A DNA stretch of 64,000 bases, taken from the NCBI RefSeq assembly GCF_008084905.1, contig NZ_VSFC01000019.1, positions 70,012 through 134,011 on the forward strand, in the 5' to 3' direction. Shown piece by piece: positions 51,530 to 60,656 of this stretch. Position 1 is the first letter of the stretch; each line of letters starts with the position of its first letter. The DNA comes from Xanthomarina maritima. Lineage in GTDB: Bacteria; Bacteroidota; Bacteroidia; Flavobacteriales; Flavobacteriaceae. The notes below the pieces were generated by a model, which was not told the DNA's origin, ran no database searches, and worked only from the letters and a program-made list of their open reading frames with translations. The position numbers were made by a program, and so were the translations under genes.

Positions 51530-52670
51530 AATTTTCTTCCCATACTTGAAGATATTTTTTTGCAATTGTAATATAGTTGTGTTCTTTCTCTATAAATGCT
51601 CTAGCATTGTTTGATATTTCAACTAATTTATTAGGATTTTCAATAAGCCATTCTAAATTTTTAATAACTTGAGATGCCTTTGGCAAGGCATTAATAGCAA
51701 TTGTGTTTTCTTTTAAATTATAGAAATCTAGCCATTCTTTTTCTGCTCCTGTAAAAACTACTTTTCCTTTTGCCATAGCTTCCAATGCGTTATAACCTTG
51801 ATCGAAACTATATACTTGGTCTAATACAATATGTGCTTGGTTATAAACATCTATATATTGTTTATAAGGTAAATTATGAGTGGTATGAATAGCTACTTTA
51901 TTTGGATGTTTTTTCTGAATAATTTCTAAAGATTCTTCGAAAAAAACACTCCCCTTTTTAACTTGAGACAAGGTATTAATGCCGTGAAAAATATGAATCT
52001 TGTTTTCAATTTCTAAAGGATGAAATACAATTTTATCTGTGTTTATTGGGTTTGGAATCAAGCCTAAATACGCTTTGTTGTTCTTTAAAGGAATGTGGTA
52101 ATCTATATCTGATGCAATTACACCACAACTATGTTTATATATAAAGTCATGAAGTTTTTTATAAGTAGGTGAGACGTATTTCAAACAATAATAAAATTGC
52201 TTTTTTAAAGCTGTATTATTTAGATAAGGAGTTAAAATAGAATAAGTTTCTTTTTCTTTTAGATAATAACTAATGTTAGAATAATCATCTCCACAAGACA
52301 TTAAAAAAAGATTTTTATTCTGCGTAATAAGCTTCCTTAGTAAAAGAATTTGTAATTTAGGATGAATGGAAAGCGCATCTTCGTTTATCAACTGAACAAC
52401 ATCAAAATTATGTAGCTGTTTTAAAGCCTTTTTAAATTTGTAAGCTACTTCAAAATCAGCAATATCAAATTTCGTCAGCTTATGAATGCCTTTTCTAAAA
52501 AACAATAAAATAGGATTATTGAAAACTTTTACAGAAAGATTTATATCCACTGGAAATTTTTTAAAAAGGTCACCATTCCCAACCAATACAACTTCATGAC
52601 CTAATTGCTGTAAGCCTTCCTTTAAAGAATTATGTAATCGGCTAAATTCTCCAATTAAAAGTATTTTCAT
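51519..52670 (-). CDS. GT-B fold glycosyltransferase, GT4-like
   Basis: 383 residues from the ATG at 52670 (MKILLIGEFSRLHNSLKEGL); a longer frame to 52712 covers the promoter of the divergent gene. The N-terminal strand and loop fit GT-B enzymes, and near the C-terminus QGYNALEAMAKGKVVFTGAE has the Glu of the donor-binding motif. It runs opposite to its neighbours, so it was inserted or inverted within the cluster. Confidence 0.8.
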   Translation of the reverse strand: MKILLIGEFSRLHNSLKEGLQQLGHEVVLVGNGDLFKKFPVDINLSVKVFNNPILLFFRKGIHKLTKFDIADFEVAYKFKKALKQLHNFDVVQLINEDALSIHPKLQILLLRKLITQNKNLFLMSCGDDYSNISYYLKEKETYSILTPYLNNTALKKQFYYCLKYVSPTYKKLHDFIYKHSCGVIASDIDYHIPLKNNKAYLGLIPNPINTDKIVFHPLEIENKIHIFHGINTLSQVKKGSVFFEESLEIIQKKHPNKVAIHTTHNLPYKQYIDVYNQAHIVLDQVYSFDQGYNALEAMAKGKVVFTGAEKEWLDFYNLKENTIAINALPKASQVIKNLEWLIENPNKLVEISNNARAFIEKEHNYITIAKKYLQVWEENSKD

Positions 52671-52681
52671 GCTTATTTTGA

Positions 52682-52689
52682 TACCTTTG
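52682..52689 (+). promoter_or_regulatory. Candidate -7 element of the GT2 gene at 52712
   Basis: TACCTTTG matches TAnnTTTG and lies 22 bases before the start codon, in the gap between two divergent genes. Confidence 0.45.
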
Positions 52690-52711
52690 CTTTTCAAATA
52701 TAATCGTTTCA

Positions 52712-53542
52712 ATGAACATTTTAGAGAAAAGTAAAATTCCTTTAGAGATTCTTGTGGCTACAACCAATAGAACGAATTTGGATTTTATTTATAACATGTT
52801 TAAAAACAATGTTCTGGAAGATTATTATATTTTAATAATTAATCAAACAACTAAAGAAGAGGTTTTAATTTCTGAATTACCAAATGTTCGAGTTATTAAT
52901 TCATTTGAAAGAGGTTTGAGTAAAAGTAGGAATCTAGCGATTCGAGAAGCTATTGGTGAAATTTGCTTATTAGCTGATGATGATGTTGTTTACCAAAGAC
53001 ATTTTGAAAAACCTATTTTAGAGAGCTTTAAAAATATGCCAGAAGCAGGAATAATTTCTTTTAAAACTATAACTACAGATGGCAAACGTTATAGTAACTA
53101 TCCAAATCAAAAAATTAATTTGCAGAAATTCTATAAAAAAGTACTTTCTATAGAAATTTCATTTAAACGGGATGCCATAATAAAAAACAAACTGTTTTTT
53201 AATGAAAATTTTGGCTTAGGAAGTGTGTTTCAAGATGGAGAAAACAGATTGTTTTTTGAAGATGTTTTTAAAACAAATCAGATAAAAGCGTATTTTTCGC
53301 CAGAATTTATAGTCATTCATGAGCCATTAAGTTCAAGTGATGATGTGGCATCAGACCGATTTATTTTTGCTAGAAGTGCTTTAAATTATAAATTACATGG
53401 TAATTTTGCTTGGTTGTATGTTATTAGATTAATAGTTTCGTTAGTCAGAAAAAAGTTAATTTCATTTAGTGAAATTTCATCAAAATTTAGAGTGGCAAAT
53501 CAAGGAATAAAAACCTACAAAAGTATGTTGCATGGAAAGTAA
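52712..53542 (+). CDS. GT2 family glycosyltransferase
   Basis: 276 residues, a GT-A fold with ILVATTNRTNLDF at the start, RGLSKSRNLAIREA and LLADDDVVYQ (D-x-D metal site). GQDGENRLFFEDVFKT-like GSVFQDGENRLFFED near residue 170 is typical of rhamnosyl- or galactosyl-type GT2 enzymes. It overlaps the ketoisomerase gene by 11 bases. Confidence 0.85.
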   Translation: MNILEKSKIPLEILVATTNRTNLDFIYNMFKNNVLEDYYILIINQTTKEEVLISELPNVRVINSFERGLSKSRNLAIREAIGEICLLADDDVVYQRHFEKPILESFKNMPEAGIISFKTITTDGKRYSNYPNQKINLQKFYKKVLSIEISFKRDAIIKNKLFFNENFGLGSVFQDGENRLFFEDVFKTNQIKAYFSPEFIVIHEPLSSSDDVASDRFIFARSALNYKLHGNFAWLYVIRLIVSLVRKKLISFSEISSKFRVANQGIKTYKSMLHGK

Positions 53543-53954
53543 AAAAACAACTTTAGAAAGTATAAAAATAATAGAAATTCCTAAAATAGAAGATAAAAAA
53601 GGAAGAGGGAATTTATCTGTTATTGAGAAAGATTCTATTCCTTTTGCTGTAAAACGAGTTTATTATTTGTACGATGTACCTAGTAATGCCTATAGAGGTG
53701 GACATGCTCATAAAAATTTATTTCAGTTTTTAATAGCTTTGAGTGGAAGTTTTGATGTGGTTTTAGACGATGGAATTAAAAAGACAACTATCACACTTAA
53801 TAAACCCAATAAAGGCTTGTTAATTCCAAAAGGGATTTGGCGTGAATTGGAAAATTTTTCATCAGGTTCAGTATGTCTAGTTTTAGCATCTGAAGAATAT
53901 GATGAAGAAGATTACATTAGAAAATACAAACAGTTTTTAAAGTATAAAGGCTAA
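53532..53954 (+). CDS. fdtA: Sugar 3,4-ketoisomerase, FdtA/QdtA-like (WxcM cupin)
   Basis: 140 residues, a small cupin enzyme that converts dTDP-4-keto-6-deoxyglucose to its 3-keto isomer. The active-site motif YRGGHAHKN has His58 and His60, preceded by RVYYLYDVPSNA and followed by FLIALSGSFDVVLDDG. It would work before the aminotransferase at 49112. The start overlaps the GT2 gene by 11 bases. FdtA and QdtA differ in stereochemistry and cannot be told apart by eye here. Confidence 0.88.
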   Translation: MESKKTTLESIKIIEIPKIEDKKGRGNLSVIEKDSIPFAVKRVYYLYDVPSNAYRGGHAHKNLFQFLIALSGSFDVVLDDGIKKTTITLNKPNKGLLIPKGIWRELENFSSGSVCLVLASEEYDEEDYIRKYKQFLKYKG

Positions 53955-54871
53955 AAATAATTCTTTTTATAGGTGAATTTATTGTAGATACTCACAACTA
54001 TTTTAGTTATACTTAAAGGCATATTAAGTAAGGCTTTTTGCTTAAAGTTTAGTTTACTAAAATCGATTTTTTCTGTAAGTTTTTTAGATGATTCATAATC
54101 ACCTAATAGCTTATATTTTAAAGCTGAAGAAAACCTATTTTTATTAATATACTCATGAAAATAATCAGATGCATTCAAGGAATTATATTTAGAATAATCA
54201 ATGGATTTAAATCTCTTTCTGTTAGATTTTGTTAATCCGTTATTGACAACTTGATGTGTTGCTAAAGGAATATTTAAAAACACAACAGAATAATTTAAAC
54301 CTGCTCTAATCCAATAATCTGTATCTTCACTTGTGCTAAGAGTTTCATTAAAAGCACCTATTTTCATTACTGCTTCTTTATTAAAGATAGAACTAGCGCA
54401 ATGTAAAATAGAATGGTCTAAACTATATTGAAAATAATTTAATACACCTTCTTGATTTGTTTTTAAATCAAGTTTGCTATATGTGGCAAAATAAATTCCT
54501 TTTTTAGTTTTAATTTTTAAAGCACTTGCAAATATTTGTTCTTGAGGATATTTAGTAATAAGTTTATAGATGTGTTCTAAAAATGTTGCTTCCCAAAAAT
54601 CGTCTGCATCTAAAAATGCTAAATATTTTCCTGAAGCTTTTTGAATTCCAAAATTCCTAGCAGCAGAAACTCCAGAATTCTCAATGGAAAAAATCAGAAT
54701 TCTAGAATCAGAAATAGATTCTACTATGTTTAAGCTATTATCTGTAGAACCATCATTTACAACAATAATTTCAAAATCATTAAAAGTCTGATTCAACACA
54801 CTTAATAAGGTGTTTTTTATATAGTCTTCCTTGTTAAATAAAGGGATTATTATTGAAAACAATGGTATCAT
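53951..54871 (-). CDS. GT2 family glycosyltransferase
   Basis: 306 residues with a typical GT-A start (FSIIIPLFNKEDYIKNTLLS), VNDGSTDNSL, GVSAARNFGIQKASGKYLAF and FLDADDFWE. The C-terminal part after about residue 210 is helical. It is followed on the same strand (upstream) by another GT2 gene 2 bases away, so the two form a minus-strand pair. The 3' end overlaps the ketoisomerase gene by 4 bases. Confidence 0.9.
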   Translation of the reverse strand: MIPLFSIIIPLFNKEDYIKNTLLSVLNQTFNDFEIIVVNDGSTDNSLNIVESISDSRILIFSIENSGVSAARNFGIQKASGKYLAFLDADDFWEATFLEHIYKLITKYPQEQIFASALKIKTKKGIYFATYSKLDLKTNQEGVLNYFQYSLDHSILHCASSIFNKEAVMKIGAFNETLSTSEDTDYWIRAGLNYSVVFLNIPLATHQVVNNGLTKSNRKRFKSIDYSKYNSLNASDYFHEYINKNRFSSALKYKLLGDYESSKKLTEKIDFSKLNFKQKALLNMPLSITKIVVSIYNKFTYKKNYF

Positions 54872-54873
54872 AT

Positions 54874-55758
54874 TTATTTAGGTATTCTACAAAAATAGCC
54901 TAATCTATATAAATCGAATAAAAATAAATTCGGATTTTCATGAGTTAGGTTCTTCTTTATTTTTGAATCAAAGAATGCCATAAATTTCCCAAATAGATGC
55001 TGTAAAAAGAGAAATTCTAGAAACCTATACGCTTTTAATAAACTTATATCATTACTGGTTATTTGCTTAGAAACATACAAATTATTGAGAGTTTGCATAG
55101 CATGTTCGGTTTTTTTTAAAAAATTCAGATTTTCATCTAAACCAAAATGATACACTTCATTATTAATATGTAATATTTGAAATTGGTGTTTTTTTAACAA
55201 AGCTCCTAACAGATAATCCATTCCGTAACTATTATCTGTGTTGTTTTTTATAAGTTCTAAATATATTGCTTTTTTTATTAGAAAATTAGCAGAAATAATT
55301 ACTTTATAAGGTGTTTGATTTCTAATGTTTGCATCAACTTCCTCACGTTGTTTTCCAAATGTATAACGCAAAGATTTGTTTTTATAATATGATGTTTCTT
55401 GATAAGCAAAACCACCAAAAACAGCTTGGAAATTGTATTGAATCTTTTCAAGATATTTGGATAAAAAATCATGATATTTTGGCAGCACATCTGCGTCTAT
55501 AAATAACAACCAATTATATTGCGCTTGTTTCGCTAAAAATAGTCTGCTTGCAGTTCTTCCAACATTTTTTTTTGCTTCAATAAACTTACAATTTGTAAGG
55601 TTGTTAATTTTCTGATTTTCTATATTTAAATGAGAAAAAGATCCATCGTCCACACAAATAAGCTCAAAAATAATATTAGCTTCCAAGGCTTGTTTTTCAA
55701 GTGCTTGGGCTAAAGGATAGGCGTTATAATGATATGTTGGAATTAGTATAGATAACAT
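54874..55758 (-). CDS. GT2 family glycosyltransferase
   Basis: 294 residues. It starts MLSILIPTYHYNAYPLAQ, with ICVDDGSFSHLN and WLLFIDADVLPKYHDF; the D-x-D site is present. It has a galactosyltransferase-like second half (GMDYLLGALLKKHQFQ and HFGLDENLNF). First gene of the minus-strand GT pair. Confidence 0.88.
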   Translation of the reverse strand: MLSILIPTYHYNAYPLAQALEKQALEANIIFELICVDDGSFSHLNIENQKINNLTNCKFIEAKKNVGRTASRLFLAKQAQYNWLLFIDADVLPKYHDFLSKYLEKIQYNFQAVFGGFAYQETSYYKNKSLRYTFGKQREEVDANIRNQTPYKVIISANFLIKKAIYLELIKNNTDNSYGMDYLLGALLKKHQFQILHINNEVYHFGLDENLNFLKKTEHAMQTLNNLYVSKQITSNDISLLKAYRFLEFLFLQHLFGKFMAFFDSKIKKNLTHENPNLFLFDLYRLGYFCRIPK

Positions 55759-55985
55759 GAATATGCGTTCATTTGTTCAAATCTAAACAATATTGATACA
55801 AATTTCGCGAAATAAAACAATTTCATTTAAGTTCACTTATTAGATATTAAAAATAAGATGTAAAGACTTTTAAATTGAATTCATCAACCATGAATCGAAA
55901 ATCATATATTTACAATCAATTCCTTATTAGTTTTTATAAATAAAAAGGGATTATTAGTTTTACAAACAACTTCTAACCAAAACCA

Positions 55986-57416
55986 ATGCTATTTAATACT
56001 ATAGATTTTGCCATTTTTATGCCAATTGTCTTCTTGTTGTATTGGTTTGTTTTCAAAAAAAAAATAAAGACCCAAAATTTATTCTTATTAGCTGTAAGTT
56101 ATTTCTTTTATGCTTGTTGGGATTGGCATTTTTTAGGGCTCATTTTTTTAAGTTCTGTAGTTGATTATTTAGTAGGACATTCCTTAGCTAAAACCGAACA
56201 AAGAATAAAGCGTAAAATGCTATTGTTGCTTAGTCTGATAGTTAATTTAGGAATTCTTGGTTTTTTTAAATACTACCATTTTTTCATAGAATCATTTCAG
56301 GAAGTTTTTACCCTTTTTGGAAGAAATTTAGAATCTAGCACATTAAATATATTGCTTCCTGTAGGTATTAGTTTCTACACCTTTCAAACCTTGAGCTATA
56401 CCATAGATGTTTATAGAAAAAAAATAGAACCTACACATGATGTTGTTTCATTTTTTGCTTTTGTAAGTTTCTTTCCTCAGTTAGTTGCTGGTCCTATTGA
56501 GAGAGCATCCAATTTATTACCACAATTTGAAAGAAAAAGATTCTTTGATTATGCCAAGAGTGTCGATGGATTAAGATTAATTATACTCGGTCTTTTTAAA
56601 AAAATGGTCATTGCTGATAATTGTGCCTTAGCAGTCAATGAAATTTTCACCTATTATCCAGATTATAGTGGAAGTACGCTATTTTTTGGGGCTTTCTTTT
56701 TTGCTTTTCAAATTTATGGCGATTTTTCGGGCTATTCAGATATTGCTATTGGATCTGCCAGATTATTGGGATTCGATTTAATGCAGAACTTTAATTCACC
56801 TTACTTATCTAGAAATTTAGGTGAATTCTGGAGACGTTGGCATATTTCGCTTAGTACTTGGTTTCGCGATTATGTTTATATTCCATTAGGAGGTAATAAA
56901 GGTTCCAAAGGAAAATGGATAAGAAACATTTTTATTGTTTTTTTAGTAAGTGGCTTGTGGCATGGAGCTAATTGGACTTTTATTATTTGGGGATTTATTC
57001 ATGCCTTATTTTTTCTGCCACTAATTTTAAGTAACAAAAACTCTAAGTTTAAAGATATTGCAGAAAATAGTAAACGTCTGCCTTCTATTAAAACAGTTTT
57101 TCAAATAAGTTTTACTTTTTTAATTGTAACTTTAGCTTGGGTGTTTTTTAGATCAGAAAACGTCACTCAAGCATTCTTGTATTTTGAGGGTATGTTTTCA
57201 GTGTCGTTTTTTTCTTTCCCTACTGTTTCAAGAGGGTTGGTGTTATTTCTAATTATTTATATGATTTTTGAATGGCTTCAAAGAGATAAAAAGCATTTGT
57301 TAGAAATAGATTTTATTAGATCAAAACCATTGCGAATTGCTATTTATTATATGATTGTATTTGCCATATTTTATTTTGCAGGAGATACACAACCATTTAT
57401 CTATTTTCAGTTTTAA
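55986..57416 (+). CDS. MBOAT family membrane O-acyltransferase (AlgI/PatA-like)
   Basis: 476 residues with about 10-12 helices. The family signatures are LLPVGISFYTFQTLSYTIDVYR, FVSFFPQLVAGPIERA, and NLGEFWRRWHISLSTWFRDYVYIPLGG. The catalytic His is His326 in SGLWHGANWTFIIWG. It moves acyl (usually acetyl) groups across the membrane for transfer to a glycan. The start of the next gene is reached with a one-base overlap, so it works with the SGNH-like protein. Confidence 0.95.
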   Translation: MLFNTIDFAIFMPIVFLLYWFVFKKKIKTQNLFLLAVSYFFYACWDWHFLGLIFLSSVVDYLVGHSLAKTEQRIKRKMLLLLSLIVNLGILGFFKYYHFFIESFQEVFTLFGRNLESSTLNILLPVGISFYTFQTLSYTIDVYRKKIEPTHDVVSFFAFVSFFPQLVAGPIERASNLLPQFERKRFFDYAKSVDGLRLIILGLFKKMVIADNCALAVNEIFTYYPDYSGSTLFFGAFFFAFQIYGDFSGYSDIAIGSARLLGFDLMQNFNSPYLSRNLGEFWRRWHISLSTWFRDYVYIPLGGNKGSKGKWIRNIFIVFLVSGLWHGANWTFIIWGFIHALFFLPLILSNKNSKFKDIAENSKRLPSIKTVFQISFTFLIVTLAWVFFRSENVTQAFLYFEGMFSVSFFSFPTVSRGLVLFLIIYMIFEWLQRDKKHLLEIDFIRSKPLRIAIYYMIVFAIFYFAGDTQPFIYFQF

Positions 57417-58339
57417 TGAGAAAATTGTTAACATATATCAGTTTGTTTTTATTACCAATACTCTTAGTTTGGATGTTAGCTGAAGTGTTTTACAGAACAG
57501 TTCCTAATAATTATACTTATAAGCATGAGCAAATCTCCAAAATGGAAGGTTTAGAAGTGCTAGTTTTAGGAGATTCTCATACATTTTATGGTGTTAATCC
57601 AGAATGGCTATCGCTTAAAGCTTATAATTTATCTAATGTTAGTCAGACTATTTATTTTGATAAGTTATTGTTAGAAAAACACATCAATCAATTACCTAGA
57701 TTAAAATATCTAATTGTAGCAGTTGATTATACTACCCTAAGTCAGGCAGATAATACCCAAGAAGATATTTGGCGAAAGTATTTTTACAAAGCTCAAATGG
57801 ATTTAGATGTGCCTTTAATTTACTGGTATGATCCTAAATCATACAGCTTAGCAATAACTAGAAAATTTGATAAAACCTGGAATACATTTAAAGAATATAG
57901 AAATAATAAAACTTTAATAAGTTGTGATTCAAATGGATGGGGAAACACATATCTCTCTACAGTGGATGCTGTTGAAATGTCTCGATTAGCAAAAGTTGTC
58001 GCTAAAAAACATGAAGATGAATCTATGGATTTTAGTTTGAATTCAAATAGGGTTCAGCAAATGATTGATTTATGTAATGAAAAAGGAATAGAGGTTCTTA
58101 TTGTTAACATGCCTTCAGTTGCAGAATATGTGTCTTTGTTAAATTCAAACAAATGGCAGAAAATAGATTCTGTTTGTAACCAAATAGAAATTAATAACAA
58201 AAATGTAACTAGAATAAATTTATTAAATAATAAACAGTTTGAATTAAATGATTTTCAAGATGCAGATCATTTAAATGCTGAAGGAGCGAAAAAATGCTCA
58301 CTCATTATCGATCAAATTTTAAAGAATAAAAATGATTAA
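57416..58339 (+). CDS. Membrane-anchored SGNH-like O-acetyltransferase partner of the MBOAT protein
   Basis: 307 residues: one N-terminal membrane helix (LLTYISLFLLPILLVWMLAEV) and an extracytoplasmic SGNH-like domain. Visible are VLVLGDSHTFYGVNPEWL with Asp53-Ser54 and the C-terminal FQDADHLNAEGA with Asp282 and His285 as the catalytic D-x-x-H. This fits the AlgJ/AlgX/PatB-type second component that puts the acyl group on the polysaccharide. It overlaps the MBOAT stop by one base. Confidence 0.85.
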   Translation: MRKLLTYISLFLLPILLVWMLAEVFYRTVPNNYTYKHEQISKMEGLEVLVLGDSHTFYGVNPEWLSLKAYNLSNVSQTIYFDKLLLEKHINQLPRLKYLIVAVDYTTLSQADNTQEDIWRKYFYKAQMDLDVPLIYWYDPKSYSLAITRKFDKTWNTFKEYRNNKTLISCDSNGWGNTYLSTVDAVEMSRLAKVVAKKHEDESMDFSLNSNRVQQMIDLCNEKGIEVLIVNMPSVAEYVSLLNSNKWQKIDSVCNQIEINNKNVTRINLLNNKQFELNDFQDADHLNAEGAKKCSLIIDQILKNKND

Positions 58340-58354
58340 TATTGTTTCAATTAA

Positions 58355-58822
58355 ATGAAATTTTATAAAAACTTTGTCGTGTTTTGGGCTATATTCTATT
58401 TTGCTATTGCAATTTTAGGACGTGTCTTTACATATAAAAAAGAAATATATCCTTTTTTCAGGTGGTCATTATACTCTAAAACTCCAAATAAGCTAGTATA
58501 TCCTTACATATTAGTAAAGAAAGTTGGCGATTCCATATTGCCAAAACCAACTAATATTTTAGACTTATATTCAGTACATGATTTAGCTTTAACAGATTTA
58601 AATTTAATGGTAAATAATTTTTATCAGGATACAAAACCTGTTTTAGAAAGTGAATTAAATTATCAAGGTATTTTCATGAAAGTTTTACCAGAAAATAGCG
58701 AATTTACTTTATACATTAAGGAATTAGATTTAAGTGTTAAAGATTATAAAAACACTGAGAAACATAGCCAAGTTTTAAGCGTTAAAAACAATAAAATTAT
58801 TCCTTTTGAAAGAAATAACTAA
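58355..58822 (+). CDS. Small membrane-anchored protein of 155 residues, unknown function
   Basis: One N-terminal membrane helix (FYKNFVVFWAIFYFAIAILG) is followed by an extracytoplasmic part of about 125 residues beginning YKKEIYPFFRWSLYSKTPN. It is not recognised. It lies in the MBOAT operon, 15 bases after the SGNH gene, and overlaps the next gene by 17 bases, so it may be an accessory of O-acylation or of the following membrane protein. Confidence 0.7.
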   Translation: MKFYKNFVVFWAIFYFAIAILGRVFTYKKEIYPFFRWSLYSKTPNKLVYPYILVKKVGDSILPKPTNILDLYSVHDLALTDLNLMVNNFYQDTKPVLESELNYQGIFMKVLPENSEFTLYIKELDLSVKDYKNTEKHSQVLSVKNNKIIPFERNN

Positions 58823-59762
58823 ATCTCATTTTTTTTGGAAATATTCCAACAGTGCAATTCCTTTATTTGGCAGGTCTAAAAAGGAGTTATATAATGAGAT
58901 TATCACTATAGAAAAGTTTTCATATTTGTTCTTCTTATTCGCCTTGTTTGTATATCTTTTTGCAGATAATCATGATGATAGCATAGCAATGATTGATCCA
59001 TTATGGCCAATGATACCCTTCATAAATATATCAACAGGGTTTTTAATAATATTTTTTCAAATTAACTTATTCCTTTCATTTATTTTGTTGTGTTTTAAGC
59101 CAAATCAAAAATTTTTAAAGGTTTATGTATTTATAATTTATTTCTTATATATAGCTTTTAATAATTCTTTTGGTAAAATAAATCATGGCTCGTATTTGGC
59201 TTTAATGATGTTGTTTTCTTTTGTGTTTATTCCTACGGAAGCAAAGAAAAATTATAAAGAAAAAACAATTTTAATTTTCGCAACAGCTCAATTCTTTTTA
59301 TTAATGGCTTATAGCCTAACAGGAGCCTGGAAGTTATTTTGGGGAATTGTTGAGTTTTTTACAAAAGATGTTAGTTTATTTTCCCCATTATCTTTTAGGA
59401 ATATTATTATTACACAATATCAATTTGTAGAACCTACTATTTTAGGTAAATGGTTCTTAGAACATTATATTTTTGGTTGGTTTATGTATTTAGCTGTAGT
59501 TTATATTGAGATAAGTTCTGTATTTATTTTTTTTAGACCTAACCTACATAAAATATGGGGAGCTTTATTACTTAGTCTTCATCTGGGAATACATTTTGTA
59601 TTAAGAGTAGATATGTTTAGTGCGCCTTTATACATTGGGTTACTATTATTAATGTCTCCATTTTATTACAAAACAGAAGATTTTAAAACAACTTTATTAA
59701 GCTTACCAATAATTTCTGAATGCAGAAAACTTTTTCAAAAAATAAAAAGTAAATCAAATTAA
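58806..59762 (+). CDS. Polytopic membrane protein, possibly HTTM/VKGC-like
   Basis: 318 residues from the TTG at 58806; no ATG lies early enough. About six membrane helices are visible (for example YLFFLFALFVYLFA, FLIIFFQINLFLSFILLCF, FVFIPTEAKK after a helix, and LLSLHLGIHFVLRVDMF). The layout resembles the HTTM/vitamin-K-carboxylase-like membrane family. It overlaps the previous gene by 17 bases. Assignment is tentative. Confidence 0.6.
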   Translation: MKEITKSHFFWKYSNSAIPLFGRSKKELYNEIITIEKFSYLFFLFALFVYLFADNHDDSIAMIDPLWPMIPFINISTGFLIIFFQINLFLSFILLCFKPNQKFLKVYVFIIYFLYIAFNNSFGKINHGSYLALMMLFSFVFIPTEAKKNYKEKTILIFATAQFFLLMAYSLTGAWKLFWGIVEFFTKDVSLFSPLSFRNIIITQYQFVEPTILGKWFLEHYIFGWFMYLAVVYIEISSVFIFFRPNLHKIWGALLLSLHLGIHFVLRVDMFSAPLYIGLLLLMSPFYYKTEDFKTTLLSLPIISECRKLFQKIKSKSN

Positions 59763-59765
59763 ATT

Positions 59766-60446
59766 TTAGTTTTTACGCTGTACTACTTCATAAACCTGAT
59801 TGTCATCACACTTAAGCGTTTTGCTTGGATATTTTAAAAGTAAAGCATAATCATGAGTAGCCATTAAAATAGTGTTTCCGTTTTTGTTTATCTCTTGCAG
59901 CACTTCCATAACTTCGATACTAGTTTGAGGATCTAAGTTACCTGTTGGCTCATCGGCAAGAATTAATTCAGGATTATTTAATAAAGCTCTTGCAATAGCT
60001 ACACGTTGTTGTTCGCCACCAGAAAGTTCATGAGGAAATTTAAAACCTTTGGTCTTCATTCCAACTTTGTTTAAAACTTCTTCTATACGCGTATTCATTT
60101 CGTTTTTGTCTTTCCAGCCAGTAGCTTTCAAAACAAAAAATAAGTTATCGTTTATAGTTCTATCAGTAAGAAGTTTGAAATCTTGGAATACAACGCCAAG
60201 TTTTCGTCTTAAAAATGGGATGTCTTTTTCTTTTAAAGTTCTTAAATCAAAATCTACAATGCTGCCTTCACCTTTAGTTAGAGGTAAATCGGCATAAAGT
60301 GTTTTCATAAAACTACTTTTTCCAGTTCCCGTTTTTCCAATTAAATACACAAATTCTCCTTTGTTAATTTCAACATTTACATCTGAAAGTACTAAGCTTT
60401 CACCTTGATAAATAGAAGCATCTTTAAGATAAAGTACGTTTTGCAT
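59766..60446 (-). CDS. ftsE: Cell division ATP-binding protein FtsE
   Basis: 226-residue ABC ATPase. Walker A is GKTGTGKSS (residues 37-45), followed by [17 protein letters not shown] (Q loop typical of FtsE), [15 protein letters not shown] (signature), [13 protein letters not shown] (Walker B) and [10 protein letters not shown] (switch His). FtsE with FtsX links the divisome to peptidoglycan hydrolases; ftsX is not adjacent. Another small export ABC ATPase cannot be excluded, but the Q-loop region fits FtsE. Confidence 0.88.
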   Translation of the reverse strand: MQNVLYLKDASIYQGESLVLSDVNVEINKGEFVYLIGKTGTGKSSFMKTLYADLPLTKGEGSIVDFDLRTLKEKDIPFLRRKLGVVFQDFKLLTDRTINDNLFFVLKATGWKDKNEMNTRIEEVLNKVGMKTKGFKFPHELSGGEQQRVAIARALLNNPELILADEPTGNLDPQTSIEVMEVLQEINKNGNTILMATHDYALLLKYPSKTLKCDDNQVYEVVQRKN

Positions 60447-60480
60447 AGTTGTTTTTTAAGAATTGTAAATGTATTACTAA

Positions 60481-60514
60481 AAAGTTTAAAGTTCAAAATT
60501 CAAAGTTTAAAGTT
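60481..60514. repeat. Short direct repeat AAAGTTTAAAGTT in the ftsE/TPR intergenic gap
   Basis: Two copies, 60481-60493 and 60502-60514, with 8 bases between. The element is of the kind scattered between genes in Flavobacteriaceae; this is from memory. Confidence 0.4.
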
Positions 60515-60625
60515 TTCATAATGTGATTATCAAAGGAATGCTACTATTTAAATACCAAAAAAGACTTTTAACAAGTCTGTTTATAATTATAACATAATTC
60601 TAACGTTATGAAATGGAGATTAAAT

Positions 60626-60633
60626 TATCTTTG
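60626..60633 (+). promoter_or_regulatory. Candidate -7 element of the TPR gene
   Basis: TATCTTTG matches TAnnTTTG and lies 23 bases before the start codon of the 1007-residue TPR gene. No clear -33 box. Confidence 0.45.
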
Positions 60634-60656
60634 ATTTTAATTGAAAAAACGCCTCT

